From positions 1 to 41,417 of the forward strand of contig CALVFA010000021.1 of NCBI GenBank assembly GCA_944326725.1: a stretch of 41,417 nucleotides of DNA, read 5' to 3'. The position numbers and the translations under genes are program-made. The stretch comes from an uncultured Elusimicrobiales bacterium (GTDB lineage: Bacteria > Elusimicrobiota > Elusimicrobia > Elusimicrobiales > Elusimicrobiaceae). The first letter of the stretch is position 1, and the number at the start of each line of letters is the position of its first letter. Positions 17,789-26,391 of this stretch are shown here, piece by piece. The notes beneath the pieces were generated by a model, which made no database searches, was not told the origin of the DNA, and saw only the letters and a program-made list of their open reading frames with translations.

Positions 17789-18505
17789 TTAGAATTTATA
17801 AGAGAGTTTAAACAGTAAAGAGAAATAAGACAAATCTTCTTTACCGTAGTCGCTCCTGTCAAACTTGCCGTAATCCATCGTAAAGGCACTATAGCGGCCT
17901 TCCACGCCCCACATCAACTGATCGCTAAAATTGCCTTCTACCCCCAAGCCAAGATAATAGGCAAAAGAGGTATTGTCGGCGCTCACACTGTCAGAATTAT
18001 GGGTAGGGCGCCCACCTAACACCAGGGTCTCTTCTAAATCCAGCGTCGCTTTGGAAAAAGCCACCCCCAACCCAAAGGGAATGTAAAAGCGAATGTCCTT
18101 GTCGGGGTTGGTGGTAAAGCGTCCGGCCGCCATCAGATTATGCACTTCCATGCTGCTTTCCAAAGAAGCTTTTGCCCATTCTGAAGGGCTGACATACAGC
18201 GTTTGGTCATAATCTGCATCACTAAAGCTGTTGCCCATATATTCCAAACCAAAAGCAAAGGAATCGGTTACAGAATACATATACTGCAACCCATAGGAAA
18301 CGGCGCTGCCGCCCCAGTCCAACTTTTCCGTTCCGGCAGTCGCCCCTAAAACATCCTGCGCGGAAATGTTGGAATCCTGCAAGGGGGCTGCTCCGCCTAA
18401 AAAGACGGACACCATCTGATCTCCCGCTTTAATTCCTTCGGCATGGGAAGCCATGGGACATGCACACAACATACCTACAAACACAGATAGCAACACTTTC
18501 TTCAT
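17789..18505 (-). CDS. Outer-membrane beta-barrel protein, paralogue
   Basis: A 238-aa barrel protein. I start it at 18505 (MKKVLLSVFVGML...), where a signal peptide (cleavage after SHA) begins behind an AAGGAGAG site; the frame upstream to 18556 adds a non-signal stretch. It shares KAGDQMVSVFLGG, AAGRFTTNPD, RFYIPFG, EGRYSAF and a C-terminal LFKLSYKF with the protein at 16937-17602, and less closely with that at 22716-23375. The pair probably arose by tandem duplication. Function unknown. Confidence 0.82.
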   Translation of the reverse strand: MKKVLLSVFVGMLCACPMASHAEGIKAGDQMVSVFLGGAAPLQDSNISAQDVLGATAGTEKLDWGGSAVSYGLQYMYSVTDSFAFGLEYMGNSFSDADYDQTLYVSPSEWAKASLESSMEVHNLMAAGRFTTNPDKDIRFYIPFGLGVAFSKATLDLEETLVLGGRPTHNSDSVSADNTSFAYYLGLGVEGNFSDQLMWGVEGRYSAFTMDYGKFDRSDYGKEDLSYFSLLFKLSYKF

Positions 18506-18586
18506 TTTTGCTCTCCTTTTTACTTCTTCATATGTTTGCTTCTTTGAACAGAACAAATCATTTAAATTTTTGATATTTTGTACTCT

Positions 18587-19780
18587 TTACAGCGGAGGCA
18601 AAGGCCCCGCGTCATGCCCGGGCTGCGGCTGCCAGGGGGTTTTCAGCCCTTGCTCGGCTACTTCATCAAAACCCCATTTGTCTTTAAAAGAGAGCACCTT
18701 TTTATATTGTGCCACCGCCTTGCCGCGCTGGCCCAGCATATCATACACCTGGCCCAGGCGGTACTCGTTCCACACGCCCCAGCGGCTGGGAGCCTGGCCT
18801 TTAAGCGCTTTTTGCCCCTCTTCAAAAGCCGTCTGTGCCTGCTCCCACTGCCCGCGCGACATCAACGAAGTGCCGATAGCCGTATACGCGCGGGAAATAT
18901 AAATATCTTTATAAAAAGGGTCTTTGCCAATCAGCGCCAAAAATTCCCGCCCGCCTTTTTCCACCTCTTCATAATGGCCGGTTTCATAGAGGCAAATCAG
19001 CTCTACATAATGCATCAGCGGATTATTGGGGTATTTTTTGCGCAGCTGGCGGATATATTCCAGCGATTTTTCCGGGTCGTAATATTTGCCGCCGCGGGTA
19101 TTTTGCACTTCTATTAAAATCAGTTTGGAGCTGTCTGAGGTAAACATCGCTTTTTCGCGCGAAAGATTGAGTTGCTCTACCCCTTTGTCCGGATCTCCTT
19201 TAATAGCCACAATAGCCGCCAACATTTTAATCACACTGGGCAGCGTGCCGGCAAAATAGTTGTAAATGCCCAAGCCAAAATAAGCGTCGTAATAGGTGGG
19301 GTCCAGCTCCAGCGATTTCTCTAAATTACTGATGGCCTTGCGCCCGGAAAAATAGGCCGTAATCCAGCTGCGGTTGCGCATAGAAAACATGGCCCGCAGC
19401 CCATATAAAGCGCCTATGCCCATATAAGCGTTGGGGTCGTTGGGATATTTCTTAATCCAGCGTTTAATGCCTTTAATGGAATCGTCCAGCGTTTTTTCAA
19501 ACACTTTGCGCTGGGTGTCGTCGCTGGTTTCAAATTCATACTCATAGCGCGACCAGGCAATCATCGCATTGCCAAAGTGCGCAAACGGATGATCGGGATA
19601 GAGCGCAAACACTTTTTCTATATTTTCCTGCGCCGTGGCAAAGTCTAAGCTGTACACCCCGTTTATACCCACCGTGGCATATTCCATAACATCAGCGGGC
19701 AGCTTGATTTCCGCAGCCGACGGCAAAGCCACAGTCGCGGCAAACAGCAGCGCGGCAAACAAAGAAAAAAGTTTTTGCAT
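18587..19780 (-). CDS. Exported TPR protein
   Basis: A 397-aa protein with a signal peptide (MQKLFSLFAALLFAATVALPSAA). It contains several TPR units along its length (YPDHPFAHFGNAMIAWSRYE, NLEKSLELDPTYYDAYFGLGIYNYF, GQWEQAQTAFEEGQKAL, GKAVAQYKKVL), so it is likely a periplasmic scaffold. The Pro-rich tail (QPQPGHDAGPLPPL) is unusual. The start overlaps the serS stop by one base (TAATG), so its expression is tied to serS. No partner or function can be assigned. Confidence 0.82.
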   Translation of the reverse strand: MQKLFSLFAALLFAATVALPSAAEIKLPADVMEYATVGINGVYSLDFATAQENIEKVFALYPDHPFAHFGNAMIAWSRYEYEFETSDDTQRKVFEKTLDDSIKGIKRWIKKYPNDPNAYMGIGALYGLRAMFSMRNRSWITAYFSGRKAISNLEKSLELDPTYYDAYFGLGIYNYFAGTLPSVIKMLAAIVAIKGDPDKGVEQLNLSREKAMFTSDSSKLILIEVQNTRGGKYYDPEKSLEYIRQLRKKYPNNPLMHYVELICLYETGHYEEVEKGGREFLALIGKDPFYKDIYISRAYTAIGTSLMSRGQWEQAQTAFEEGQKALKGQAPSRWGVWNEYRLGQVYDMLGQRGKAVAQYKKVLSFKDKWGFDEVAEQGLKTPWQPQPGHDAGPLPPL

Positions 19781-21069
19781 TATTTCTTGGCCTCTATTTT
19801 ATCCTTGCCGAAATACGGACGCAAGGCCGGAGGAATAATCACAGATCCGTCTGCTTGCTGGAAATTTTCCAAAATAGCGGCGAATGTGCGTCCCACCGCC
19901 AGCCCGCTGCCGTTTAAGGTATGCACATATTCCAGCTTGCCTTGCGCGTTTTTGTAGCGCAGGCCCATGCGGCGGGCTTGGAAGTCCAAGCAGTTGGAGC
20001 AGGAAGAAATCTCGCGGAAGCGATTCTCGCTGGGCATCCACACTTCAATGTCATAGGTTTTGGCGGAAGAGAAACCAATGTCGCCAGAACACAGCTCCAC
20101 CACGTGGTAAGGCAGGCCCAGCTCTTTAAGCACTTCCTGCGCGTCAGAGACCATAATCTCCAGCATTTGGTAGGAATTTTCCGGTTTGGAAATCATTACC
20201 AGCTCTACTTTGTTAAACTGGTGGTTGCGGATTAAGCCGCGCGTATCTTTGCCGTAGGTGCCGGACTCTTTGCGAAAGCAAGGCGTCCACGCGGTCAGCT
20301 TAATGGGCAGTTCCGCTTCGGCAATTATGCGCCCGCGGTTTAAGTTGGTCAGCGGAATTTCCGCCGTAGAGATTAAAAATTGCTTCGGCTCCCCGGTCAG
20401 CTCATACATATCTTCGCGGAATTTGGGCAACTGGCCCGTGCCGTATAAAATTTCTTCATTGACGATGACCGGCGGCAAAATCTCCGTATATCCTTTGCGC
20501 GCGTGCATGTCCAGCATAAAGGAAATAATCGCGCGCTCCAAACGGGCGCCGTCCCCTTTATACAGGGCAAAGCGGCTGCCGGAAAGCGTCGCCGCCGCGG
20601 CAAAGTCCAAAATGCCCAGTTTTTCGCCTACGGCCTGGTGGTCCAGCGGCTTAAAATCAAATTTCGGAAGCGGCAGCGTGCAGGGCAAATATTCCGGGTT
20701 GTCTGCGTCGGAAGTACCCACCGGGATATTTTCATTGGGCAGGTTGGGTATGCTTAAAAGCAAATCGTCTATTTGTTTTTTCAGCGGCTCCATTTGCGCT
20801 TCTTTTTGCGCCATTTCTTCTTTTAAGCGGCCTACTTGCGCCATAACTTCCTGCGCGGCGGCGTCGCCTTTTTCTTTTTTGATTTGTCCGATTTGTTTAG
20901 AGAGGCTGTTGCGTTGGGCGCGCATTTCTTCCACGGCGGCCAAAACTTTTTTGTAATTTTCGTATAAAGAGAGCACTTCGTCTATTTGCGCAGCCAAGGC
21001 GCTTTTGCGCAAAGACAGGCGGCGTTTTACTTCCTCAGGGTTTGCCAAAATCAGTTTCATGTCCAACAT
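19780..21069 (-). CDS. serS: Seryl-tRNA synthetase
   Basis: A 429-aa class II aminoacyl-tRNA synthetase that charges tRNA-Ser. The N-terminal coiled-coil arm (about residues 30-100, Glu/Lys/Gln-rich) binds the long variable arm of tRNA-Ser. The class II motifs follow: motif 2 as CFRKESGTYGKDTRGLIRNH and motif 3 as NGSGLAVGRTFAAILEN. Length is typical. The start at 21069 has GAGGT 8 nt away; the in-frame ATG at 21060 is the alternative. It sits inside a chain with a CsgG-like lipoprotein and a TPR protein, an odd company for a housekeeping enzyme. Confidence 0.96.
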   Translation of the reverse strand: MLDMKLILANPEEVKRRLSLRKSALAAQIDEVLSLYENYKKVLAAVEEMRAQRNSLSKQIGQIKKEKGDAAAQEVMAQVGRLKEEMAQKEAQMEPLKKQIDDLLLSIPNLPNENIPVGTSDADNPEYLPCTLPLPKFDFKPLDHQAVGEKLGILDFAAAATLSGSRFALYKGDGARLERAIISFMLDMHARKGYTEILPPVIVNEEILYGTGQLPKFREDMYELTGEPKQFLISTAEIPLTNLNRGRIIAEAELPIKLTAWTPCFRKESGTYGKDTRGLIRNHQFNKVELVMISKPENSYQMLEIMVSDAQEVLKELGLPYHVVELCSGDIGFSSAKTYDIEVWMPSENRFREISSCSNCLDFQARRMGLRYKNAQGKLEYVHTLNGSGLAVGRTFAAILENFQQADGSVIIPPALRPYFGKDKIEAKK

Positions 21070-21073
21070 AACA

Positions 21074-21331
21074 TTACCTCGTTTGTTCTTCTTCTAAATT
21101 GACCATATACGGCTGCGGAAACAAATGCCGGTACGGCTTAATCGTCTGCGCGGCATATTGCATGGCGTACACGCCCAACAACCGTGTACTTACGGGAGCC
21201 ACCGCGCTTTGGCTCACCACTAACACGGCCGCCAGCACTAAAAGCGCCGCGGTCAGCGTTTTAACTATAAAAAAGAATCCGCCCAAGGCCAAAGAAACCA
21301 GCGTCTTTTGCGGCTGCGTAACCGGGCGCAT
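21074..21331 (-). CDS. Small membrane protein, unknown
   Basis: An 85-aa protein with one long hydrophobic segment (residues about 10-45: LVSLALGGFFFIVKTLTAAL and on) and a short soluble tail. No family is recognised. Its start overlaps the stop of the CsgG-like gene by one base (TAATG) and its stop is 4 nt before the serS start, so it is sandwiched tightly in the chain, which supports it being real. Confidence 0.65.
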   Translation of the reverse strand: MRPVTQPQKTLVSLALGGFFFIVKTLTAALLVLAAVLVVSQSAVAPVSTRLLGVYAMQYAAQTIKPYRHLFPQPYMVNLEEEQTR

Positions 21332-22008
21332 TATTCCCCCCGCAGTTTTGCCAATTCTTTGGTAAAACTTTTCACTAGGCTGCGGGCGATATAATCGGCC
21401 GCGTCTAAAGCGCTGGAGCTGTCTTCAGACAGAGAGCCTATCCACACAATTTCTGCCGTTTCCACATCCACCAATTTGGCGATAATGCCCACTTGCGCAT
21501 TGATGGTGTATTGGCTGGGGCGCACATCGGTGCTGTGGGAATACTGCGTGCCCACCTGCTGAGTATATGCGGCATAGCTGCCGTCGGGCAGCTGCATCAC
21601 GTTTTGGGAATATACCGGGCGGGCTTCGGTGCGGCGGGAAGACACCATCGTCACCCCGGTCTGCGTAGGAGTATAGGAGGTTACTTCTCCAATAAGCAAA
21701 ACGTCCACGCCCAAAATTTCACCGATTTTCTTGGTAGTGACAGGGGATAAATACCCCGATACGGAAATGTTATGCTCCTTAAGCACCTGCTCCAGTTGGG
21801 CGCGTTCCACTACTTTAAAACCAGACTCTATTAAATACTTAGCAAACAAATTCTCCACGCCTGAAAGCCCGCTGTACGGGCTGGAAAACCCCATAATGCC
21901 AATGCGGTCCATCTTATCAAAGTCATAACTTTGGCTGATGACCGTCTTAGGCGTGCAGCCAGCGCCAAAGAGCGCCAACGCTGCTAAAAAAAGAAAAATC
22001 TTTTTCAT
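21331..22008 (-). CDS. CsgG-like lipoprotein
   Basis: A 225-aa protein with a lipobox (LFGAGC, Cys18), so probably an outer-membrane lipoprotein. The rest looks like the CsgG/HfaB fold: DRIGIMGFSSPYSG, VVERAQLEQVLKEHNIS, ILGVDVLLIGEVTSY, AKLVDVETAEIVW and a C-terminal ARSLVKSF helix. CsgG itself is the curli secretion pore, but most family members have other or unknown roles, and there are no other curli genes here. It heads the chain that continues into serS. Confidence 0.82.
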   Translation of the reverse strand: MKKIFLFLAALALFGAGCTPKTVISQSYDFDKMDRIGIMGFSSPYSGLSGVENLFAKYLIESGFKVVERAQLEQVLKEHNISVSGYLSPVTTKKIGEILGVDVLLIGEVTSYTPTQTGVTMVSSRRTEARPVYSQNVMQLPDGSYAAYTQQVGTQYSHSTDVRPSQYTINAQVGIIAKLVDVETAEIVWIGSLSEDSSSALDAADYIARSLVKSFTKELAKLRGE

Positions 22009-22063
22009 AATTTCATTATATAATTTTTATCCTCCCTCTATCCTCTTAGTATAACACGGCAAA

Positions 22064-22072
22064 TGGTATAAT
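22064..22072 (+). promoter_or_regulatory. Extended -10 box 6 nt before the kdsC-like ATG
   Basis: TGGTATAAT, then tattat, then ATG at 22079. The -10 is perfect and extended; the -35 is weak. Transcription would begin at about the A of the ATG and no Shine-Dalgarno exists. Confidence 0.65.
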
Positions 22073-22078
22073 TATTAT

Positions 22079-22675
22079 ATGAACCAAGCATTTATCCAAA
22101 AAGCCAAAAATCTCAAACTGTTGCTGACCGACATAGACGGCGTGATGACCGACAGTAAGCTGGTCTGGTACACGGACTCCACAGGCCACCATATTGAAGT
22201 CAAAAATTTTGAATCTTTAGACGGCATGGGCATGATTTTCCTGCGCGCCTGCGGCATACGTACGGGCATTATTTCGCGCGGGTCGGCCCCGGTACTGCAG
22301 CATTGGGCCAAGCTGCTGGGAATGGACATTCTGTATTATTCCACACTCAACAAATCCGCCGCCCTTTTAGACGCGTGTGCACGTTTTGGGGCCAAGCCGG
22401 AAGAGGCCGCCTTCATCGGAGATGACATCATTGACCTGGGCGTACTTAAAACCGCCGGCCTGCCGCTGAGCGTGGTCAACGGGGTAGAAGAGGTCAAGCG
22501 CGTAGCGCTTTACACCTCGCCCAAACACGGCGGCTTTGGCGCGGTGCGCGACATCTGCGAGCAAATTTTAAAAGCGCGCGGGCAGTGGGACGAGGTCGTC
22601 CGCTCCGTAGAAGAGGGCACCTTTCAGGACCCAAAGAGCCAACTGCTTATTGTCAAAAATGATTGGAAAAAATAA
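22079..22675 (+). CDS. kdsC: KdsC-like HAD phosphatase (Kdo-8-phosphate phosphatase)
   Basis: A 198-aa HAD-superfamily protein of the C0 (capless) subfamily. Motif I is LLTDIDGVMTD, motif II lies in TGIISRGSA and motif IV is IGDDIIDL. It matches KdsC (YrbI), which removes phosphate from Kdo-8-P in lipopolysaccharide core synthesis; the homologous KDN-9-P phosphatase and related sugar phosphatases remain possible. The first ATG (22079) is the only start that keeps motif I, yet it has no Shine-Dalgarno and an extended -10 ends 6 nt upstream: a likely leaderless mRNA. Confidence 0.82.
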   Translation: MNQAFIQKAKNLKLLLTDIDGVMTDSKLVWYTDSTGHHIEVKNFESLDGMGMIFLRACGIRTGIISRGSAPVLQHWAKLLGMDILYYSTLNKSAALLDACARFGAKPEEAAFIGDDIIDLGVLKTAGLPLSVVNGVEEVKRVALYTSPKHGGFGAVRDICEQILKARGQWDEVVRSVEEGTFQDPKSQLLIVKNDWKK

Positions 22676-22715
22676 AATAATAAGTGGATACGCAATTTAA
22701 ACATAAAGGAGTTTT

Positions 22716-23375
22716 ATGAAAAAATTATTTATTTTAGCCGCTTTGCTTTGCGCCCCTGCGCTCTATGCGGCGCAGCAGTATACTTGCTGCTCTTATGAAG
22801 AAACCCCTAAATACGGTTTACAAACCAACACCACCCGCGTAGAATTTTACGGCGGTGTGGCTTTGCCTGAAGAAGACTGGAGCGAAAACGGCCAAACCCT
22901 GCAATTAGGCGACACCGGTTTTAGCGCCGGCATTGCTTTTGTGCGCAATCTGCTGCCGTGGCTGACCTTGGGCTTAGACGGCAACTACGCCGGCCTGAGC
23001 AATGGCGACGACCTTACCACCGCCAACGGAGATACCGTCAACTTCCGCTCCGGCATTGCTACCGCTATGGTTGCCGGGCGCGTCTATTTATTCCCGTCTT
23101 CCATGACCCGTCTGTATGGTACGGCCGGTATCGGGGCGGGCTATATGTATGCCAAAGAAAAGAACGCCACCGCCGATTCCAGCGAAACCTATGACAGCAC
23201 TGACGTGGCCTGGATGTTAGGTGCAGGCTTGGAATTTGACATTGATGAAACTGTCGTCTTTGGTGCAGAAGGCCGCTATAATTGGGTCGGCCTGCGCAGC
23301 GACATGAAAGACCGCTTTGGCAAAGACGATTACGGCTATTGGACCATAATGTTAAAGCTGGGCGTTAAGTTTTAA
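22716..23375 (+). CDS. Outer-membrane beta-barrel protein
   Basis: A 219-aa protein with a signal peptide (cleavage after LYAA) and a small barrel ending IMLKLGVKF, with terminal Phe. The GGVALPEEDWSENG, AGRVYLFPS, YGTAGIGAGYMYAKEK and FGAEGRYNW segments resemble other porin-family OMP_b-brl proteins and are distantly like the pair at 16.9-18.5 kb. A Cys pair (YTCCSYEE) follows the signal peptide. AAAGGAG precedes the ATG, 40 nt after the kdsC-like gene; a strong terminator follows. Confidence 0.82.
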   Translation: MKKLFILAALLCAPALYAAQQYTCCSYEETPKYGLQTNTTRVEFYGGVALPEEDWSENGQTLQLGDTGFSAGIAFVRNLLPWLTLGLDGNYAGLSNGDDLTTANGDTVNFRSGIATAMVAGRVYLFPSSMTRLYGTAGIGAGYMYAKEKNATADSSETYDSTDVAWMLGAGLEFDIDETVVFGAEGRYNWVGLRSDMKDRFGKDDYGYWTIMLKLGVKF

Positions 23376-23393
23376 ACATCTTTTCTTTGTATC

Positions 23394-23426
23394 AACCGCC
23401 GCTTATAAAAAGCGGCGGTTTTTTAT
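23394..23426 (+). terminator. Terminator of the beta-barrel gene
   Basis: A perfect 11-bp stem AACCGCCGCTT / AAGCGGCGGTT (23394-23404 with 23410-23420) followed by TTTTATT. Confidence 0.92.
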
Positions 23427-23462
23427 TGCCAAGCATGCTAAAAACATAGCCCCTTTTTTACG

Positions 23463-23491
23463 CTGACAAATGCTTTGGCAACAAGTAAAAT
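23463..23491 (+). promoter_or_regulatory. Promoter of the DUF1646 gene, 7 nt before its ATG
   Basis: CTGACA (23463-23468), a 17-nt spacer, TAAAAT (23486-23491), then 7 nt and ATG at 23499. With this geometry the transcript would start at or next to the ATG. Confidence 0.65.
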
Positions 23492-23498
23492 ACTTTGT

Positions 23499-24548
23499 AT
23501 GCAAAACACGCTTTCTACTTTTCAGTTCGTTTCTCTTTCCGTTGTTGTGCTGGCCGCTTTGTTTGTGCCGTTTCTGTTTAAAAAAGCGGAAGAAGAATTA
23601 GAGCTTTTTCTGTTTCTCTGCGGTGCGGCGGCAGTGAGTATAGCGGGATTATGGAGCGGGCATTTAATCCTAGAAGCGCTGAAAGAACCGTTTTTAATTT
23701 CCGCCGCGGTGCTGGTATTGGGCCTGCTGTTTAAATGCTTTGGCGGGAATTTACACCGTTGGCTGCACCAGACGGAAATGAAAACCGGCCCGAAAGTTTT
23801 TTTGTTTTTGTTGGTGCTGATACTGGCGCTTACGTCCAGCCTCATGACGGCTATTATCGCCGCATTAATAGGGGCCGAAGTTATTAAAGGGCTGCGTCTG
23901 GCTGAAAAGCAAAAGGTGCGCCTGGCGGTGTATTTATGTTTTGCCATTGGCTTAGGCGCCGTGCTGACCCCGGTAGGGGAGCCACTGTCGACCATCGTCA
24001 TAGCGCGCCTGCGCGCAGAGCCATATCAGGCTGGATTTTTCTTTTTACTGCAGCTGCTGGGGCTGTGGATTTTGCCGGGGGTGCTCTTTTTTGCCGCCTT
24101 AGCCGCCTCACTGGGGCACGGCCCGCTTACAGACGGACAGCGCGCCACCTCGGCAGATACAAACGCCGCCGTACTGGGCCGCGCCGGAAAAGTATATCTG
24201 TTTGTAGCCGCGCTGATTTTGCTGGGGGAAGGCTTAAAACCGCTGGCCCAGCGCACCATAGGCCAGCTCTCCCGCGGGGTACTGTACTGGATAAACACAC
24301 TCTCTGCCGTACTGGACAATGCTACGCTGGCCAGTATAGAAATACAGCCCACGCTGGCACAAAATACGCTGGTGTTTTTATTGATGTCTTTGGTGCTGGC
24401 CGGCGGACTGCTGATACCGGGGAACATTCCGAACATTATCTGTGCTTCCAAACTGGAAATTAAAAGCCGGGACTGGGCACAAGCGGCACTGCCGATAGGG
24501 CTTGTGCTCATGGCGGTTTATTTTGCTTTGTTGCTGCTGGTCTATTAA
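23499..24548 (+). CDS. DUF1646 family membrane transporter-like protein
   Basis: A 349-aa polytopic membrane protein with roughly ten hydrophobic segments. The family signature near the C-terminus is present (LIPGNIPNIICASKLEIKSR), plus TPVGEPLSTIV in the middle; DUF1646 belongs to the ion-transporter superfamily but its substrate is unknown. The frame could start at a TTG at 23475; I prefer the ATG at 23499 because a good promoter ends 7 nt before it, leaving the TTG untranscribed. No Shine-Dalgarno is visible. Confidence 0.82.
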   Translation: MQNTLSTFQFVSLSVVVLAALFVPFLFKKAEEELELFLFLCGAAAVSIAGLWSGHLILEALKEPFLISAAVLVLGLLFKCFGGNLHRWLHQTEMKTGPKVFLFLLVLILALTSSLMTAIIAALIGAEVIKGLRLAEKQKVRLAVYLCFAIGLGAVLTPVGEPLSTIVIARLRAEPYQAGFFFLLQLLGLWILPGVLFFAALAASLGHGPLTDGQRATSADTNAAVLGRAGKVYLFVAALILLGEGLKPLAQRTIGQLSRGVLYWINTLSAVLDNATLASIEIQPTLAQNTLVFLLMSLVLAGGLLIPGNIPNIICASKLEIKSRDWAQAALPIGLVLMAVYFALLLLVY

Positions 24549-24566
24549 TCTTCTATTGACGCGTTT

Positions 24567-24575
24567 TGCTATAAT
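24567..24575 (+). promoter_or_regulatory. Extended -10 box 6 nt before the mgtC-like ATG
   Basis: TGCTATAAT, then aatttt, then ATG at 24582. A TTGACG at 24556-24561 is too close to serve as its -35. Confidence 0.65.
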
Positions 24576-24581
24576 AATTTT

Positions 24582-25211
24582 ATGGAAGATTTTATCATTA
24601 AAATTATTTTATCCTTGGTGCTGGGCGGTATTATGGGCCTGGAGCGGGAATATAATGAAAAACCCGCCGGCTATGCCACCAACTCCATTATCTGCCTTGG
24701 CGCGGCGTTGTTTACCATGCTTTCGCTATATATGGCGGAACTGGGCGGCGACCCGGGCCGCATCGCGGCGCAAATTGTTTCCGGCGTGGGTTTCTTGGGC
24801 GCCGGGGCTATTTTGCGTGAAGGGAATAAAATTTCCGGCTTAACGACCGCCGCCGCCGTATGGCTGGTGGCCGCCGTTGGCATGGCAGTAGGTTTTGGGC
24901 AGTATCTGCTGGCTTCTTCCGCCTGCGCTGCTGCTATTTTATTACAGCTGGGCGTACGCCGCACGCTGGGGCTTTTGGAGCAGCTGCGCCGCTACGACAC
25001 CATTTTTCTTACCTGTGCCCCCAGCTGGGAAGTAGTAGATAAGATTTGTCATGAAATAGAAAAACAAAACGTACAGATTCTCAAGAAAACAGTCACCAAG
25101 CACGACAGGCAGTTTACCGTTGCTATCGTGGCTACGTTTACGGGGCGGGAATTTCAAAAAATTACTAAAGAAGTACTGGAAATGCCCGACGTATACAGTC
25201 TGTACAAATAA
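24582..25211 (+). CDS. MgtC/SapB family membrane protein
   Basis: A 209-aa protein. The N-terminal half is the MgtC membrane domain, with [37 protein letters not shown] and [19 protein letters not shown]; the C-terminal 80 residues form a soluble ACT-like domain. Relatives help survival at low magnesium or acid pH in pathogens by an indirect route; the role in other bacteria is unknown. The start at 24582 has no Shine-Dalgarno and an extended -10 ends 6 nt upstream, so a leaderless mRNA is likely. Confidence 0.9.
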   Translation: MEDFIIKIILSLVLGGIMGLEREYNEKPAGYATNSIICLGAALFTMLSLYMAELGGDPGRIAAQIVSGVGFLGAGAILREGNKISGLTTAAAVWLVAAVGMAVGFGQYLLASSACAAAILLQLGVRRTLGLLEQLRRYDTIFLTCAPSWEVVDKICHEIEKQNVQILKKTVTKHDRQFTVAIVATFTGREFQKITKEVLEMPDVYSLYK

Positions 25212-25231
25212 AAGGAGCTGTCCTTACATCT

Positions 25232-26356
25232 ATGTCACAAAACCCAATACCGCTGTTTAATCTGCAAAAACAACATGAAGAATTAAAACCGGAACTAAAC
25301 GCCGCCGCTTTAGACGCGCTGAACTCCATGCATTGGCTGCTGGGGCCGCAAACGGAAGCGTTTGAAAAAGAATTTGCCGAAGCAATCGGCGTGAAACATT
25401 GTATTTCCTGCTCTTCGGGCGCAAGCGCCATTCAAATTGCTTTGGGCGCGGCTGGCATTGGTGAAGGGGACGAAGTCATCACCACGCCGTTTACGTTTAT
25501 CGCCACCACATCTTCTATTTCTCTGACGGGCGCCAAATTTGTATTTGCTGATATTGACCCCCGCACTTACAATATTGACCCACAGGACATTGAACGCAAA
25601 ATTACCAAAAAAACCAAAGCCATTTTGCCGGTGCATTTGTATGGGTTTCCCGCTAATATGGACGCGATTATGAACCTGGCGCGCGAGCATGATTTGCGCG
25701 TGATAGAAGACTGCGCCCAAGCCCATTTGGCTACCGCCGACGGCGTAAAAGTGGGCGGCATTGGCGATGCGGGTGCTTTCAGCTTCTACCCGAGCAAAAA
25801 TTTAGGCGCGTGCGGAGACGCTGGCGCAGTGACCACCAACGACGACGCCATAGCCGATCGCTGCCGCAGCCTACGCCACAGCGGCCGGGCCAAAGACAAA
25901 ACCTATGAATATGATTTGGAAGGCTCCACCTTGCGCATGGACGAAGTGCAGGCCGCTATCTTGCGCGTGAAACTGCGCCATTTGCAGGATTGGACCGACG
26001 CCCGCCAAAAAGTGGCCGCTTTGTATGAAGAGGGCTTGCAAGGGCTGCCGGTGGTTACCCCGCCGACGCCGCCTGCCGGTTATTCCCAGTCTTATTATGT
26101 CTATACCATTCGCGCCGAACGCCGCGACGAACTGCAGCAATACCTCAAAGACCACGGTATTGGCTGTGCGGTGTATTACCCGGTGCCTTTGTATAAACAG
26201 CCGGCGTATAAACACTTGGGGCTCAAAGCGCAAGATTACCCCAACGCCGAAAAAGCTGCTCAAGAAGTGTTGTCTATCCCGATGTTCCCGGAACTCTCCC
26301 AAGAGCAAGTCAGCCGGGTATGCGACACTATACGCGACTTCTACGAAGGCAAATAA
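25232..26356 (+). CDS. DegT/DnrJ/EryC1/StrS aminotransferase
   Basis: A 374-aa PLP enzyme of the sugar aminotransferase family, which aminates keto-sugar nucleotides for surface glycans. The pyridoxal Lys189 is in [18 protein letters not shown]; the substrate/PLP stretches [30 protein letters not shown] and IEDCAQAH are all present. Which sugar it acts on is unknown, as no neighbouring sugar-nucleotide gene is present. The AAGGAG lies 14 nt from the ATG and inside a small hairpin AAGGA-GCTG-TCCTT (25212-25225), which may limit translation. A strong terminator follows. Confidence 0.93.
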   Translation: MSQNPIPLFNLQKQHEELKPELNAAALDALNSMHWLLGPQTEAFEKEFAEAIGVKHCISCSSGASAIQIALGAAGIGEGDEVITTPFTFIATTSSISLTGAKFVFADIDPRTYNIDPQDIERKITKKTKAILPVHLYGFPANMDAIMNLAREHDLRVIEDCAQAHLATADGVKVGGIGDAGAFSFYPSKNLGACGDAGAVTTNDDAIADRCRSLRHSGRAKDKTYEYDLEGSTLRMDEVQAAILRVKLRHLQDWTDARQKVAALYEEGLQGLPVVTPPTPPAGYSQSYYVYTIRAERRDELQQYLKDHGIGCAVYYPVPLYKQPAYKHLGLKAQDYPNAEKAAQEVLSIPMFPELSQEQVSRVCDTIRDFYEGK

Positions 26357-26360
26357 CTTT

Positions 26361-26391
26361 AAAACCCCGGGCGTTCTGCCCGGGGTTTTTT
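26361..26391 (+). terminator. Terminator of the DegT gene
   Basis: A 12-bp stem AAAACCCCGGGC / GCCCGGGGTTTT, loop GTTCT, 4 nt after the stop and followed by more T. Confidence 0.93.

Noticed and set aside
21331-22008. Curli secretion operon
   Set aside because: Only a CsgG-like lipoprotein is present; no CsgA, B, E or F is nearby, so a curli function is not supported.
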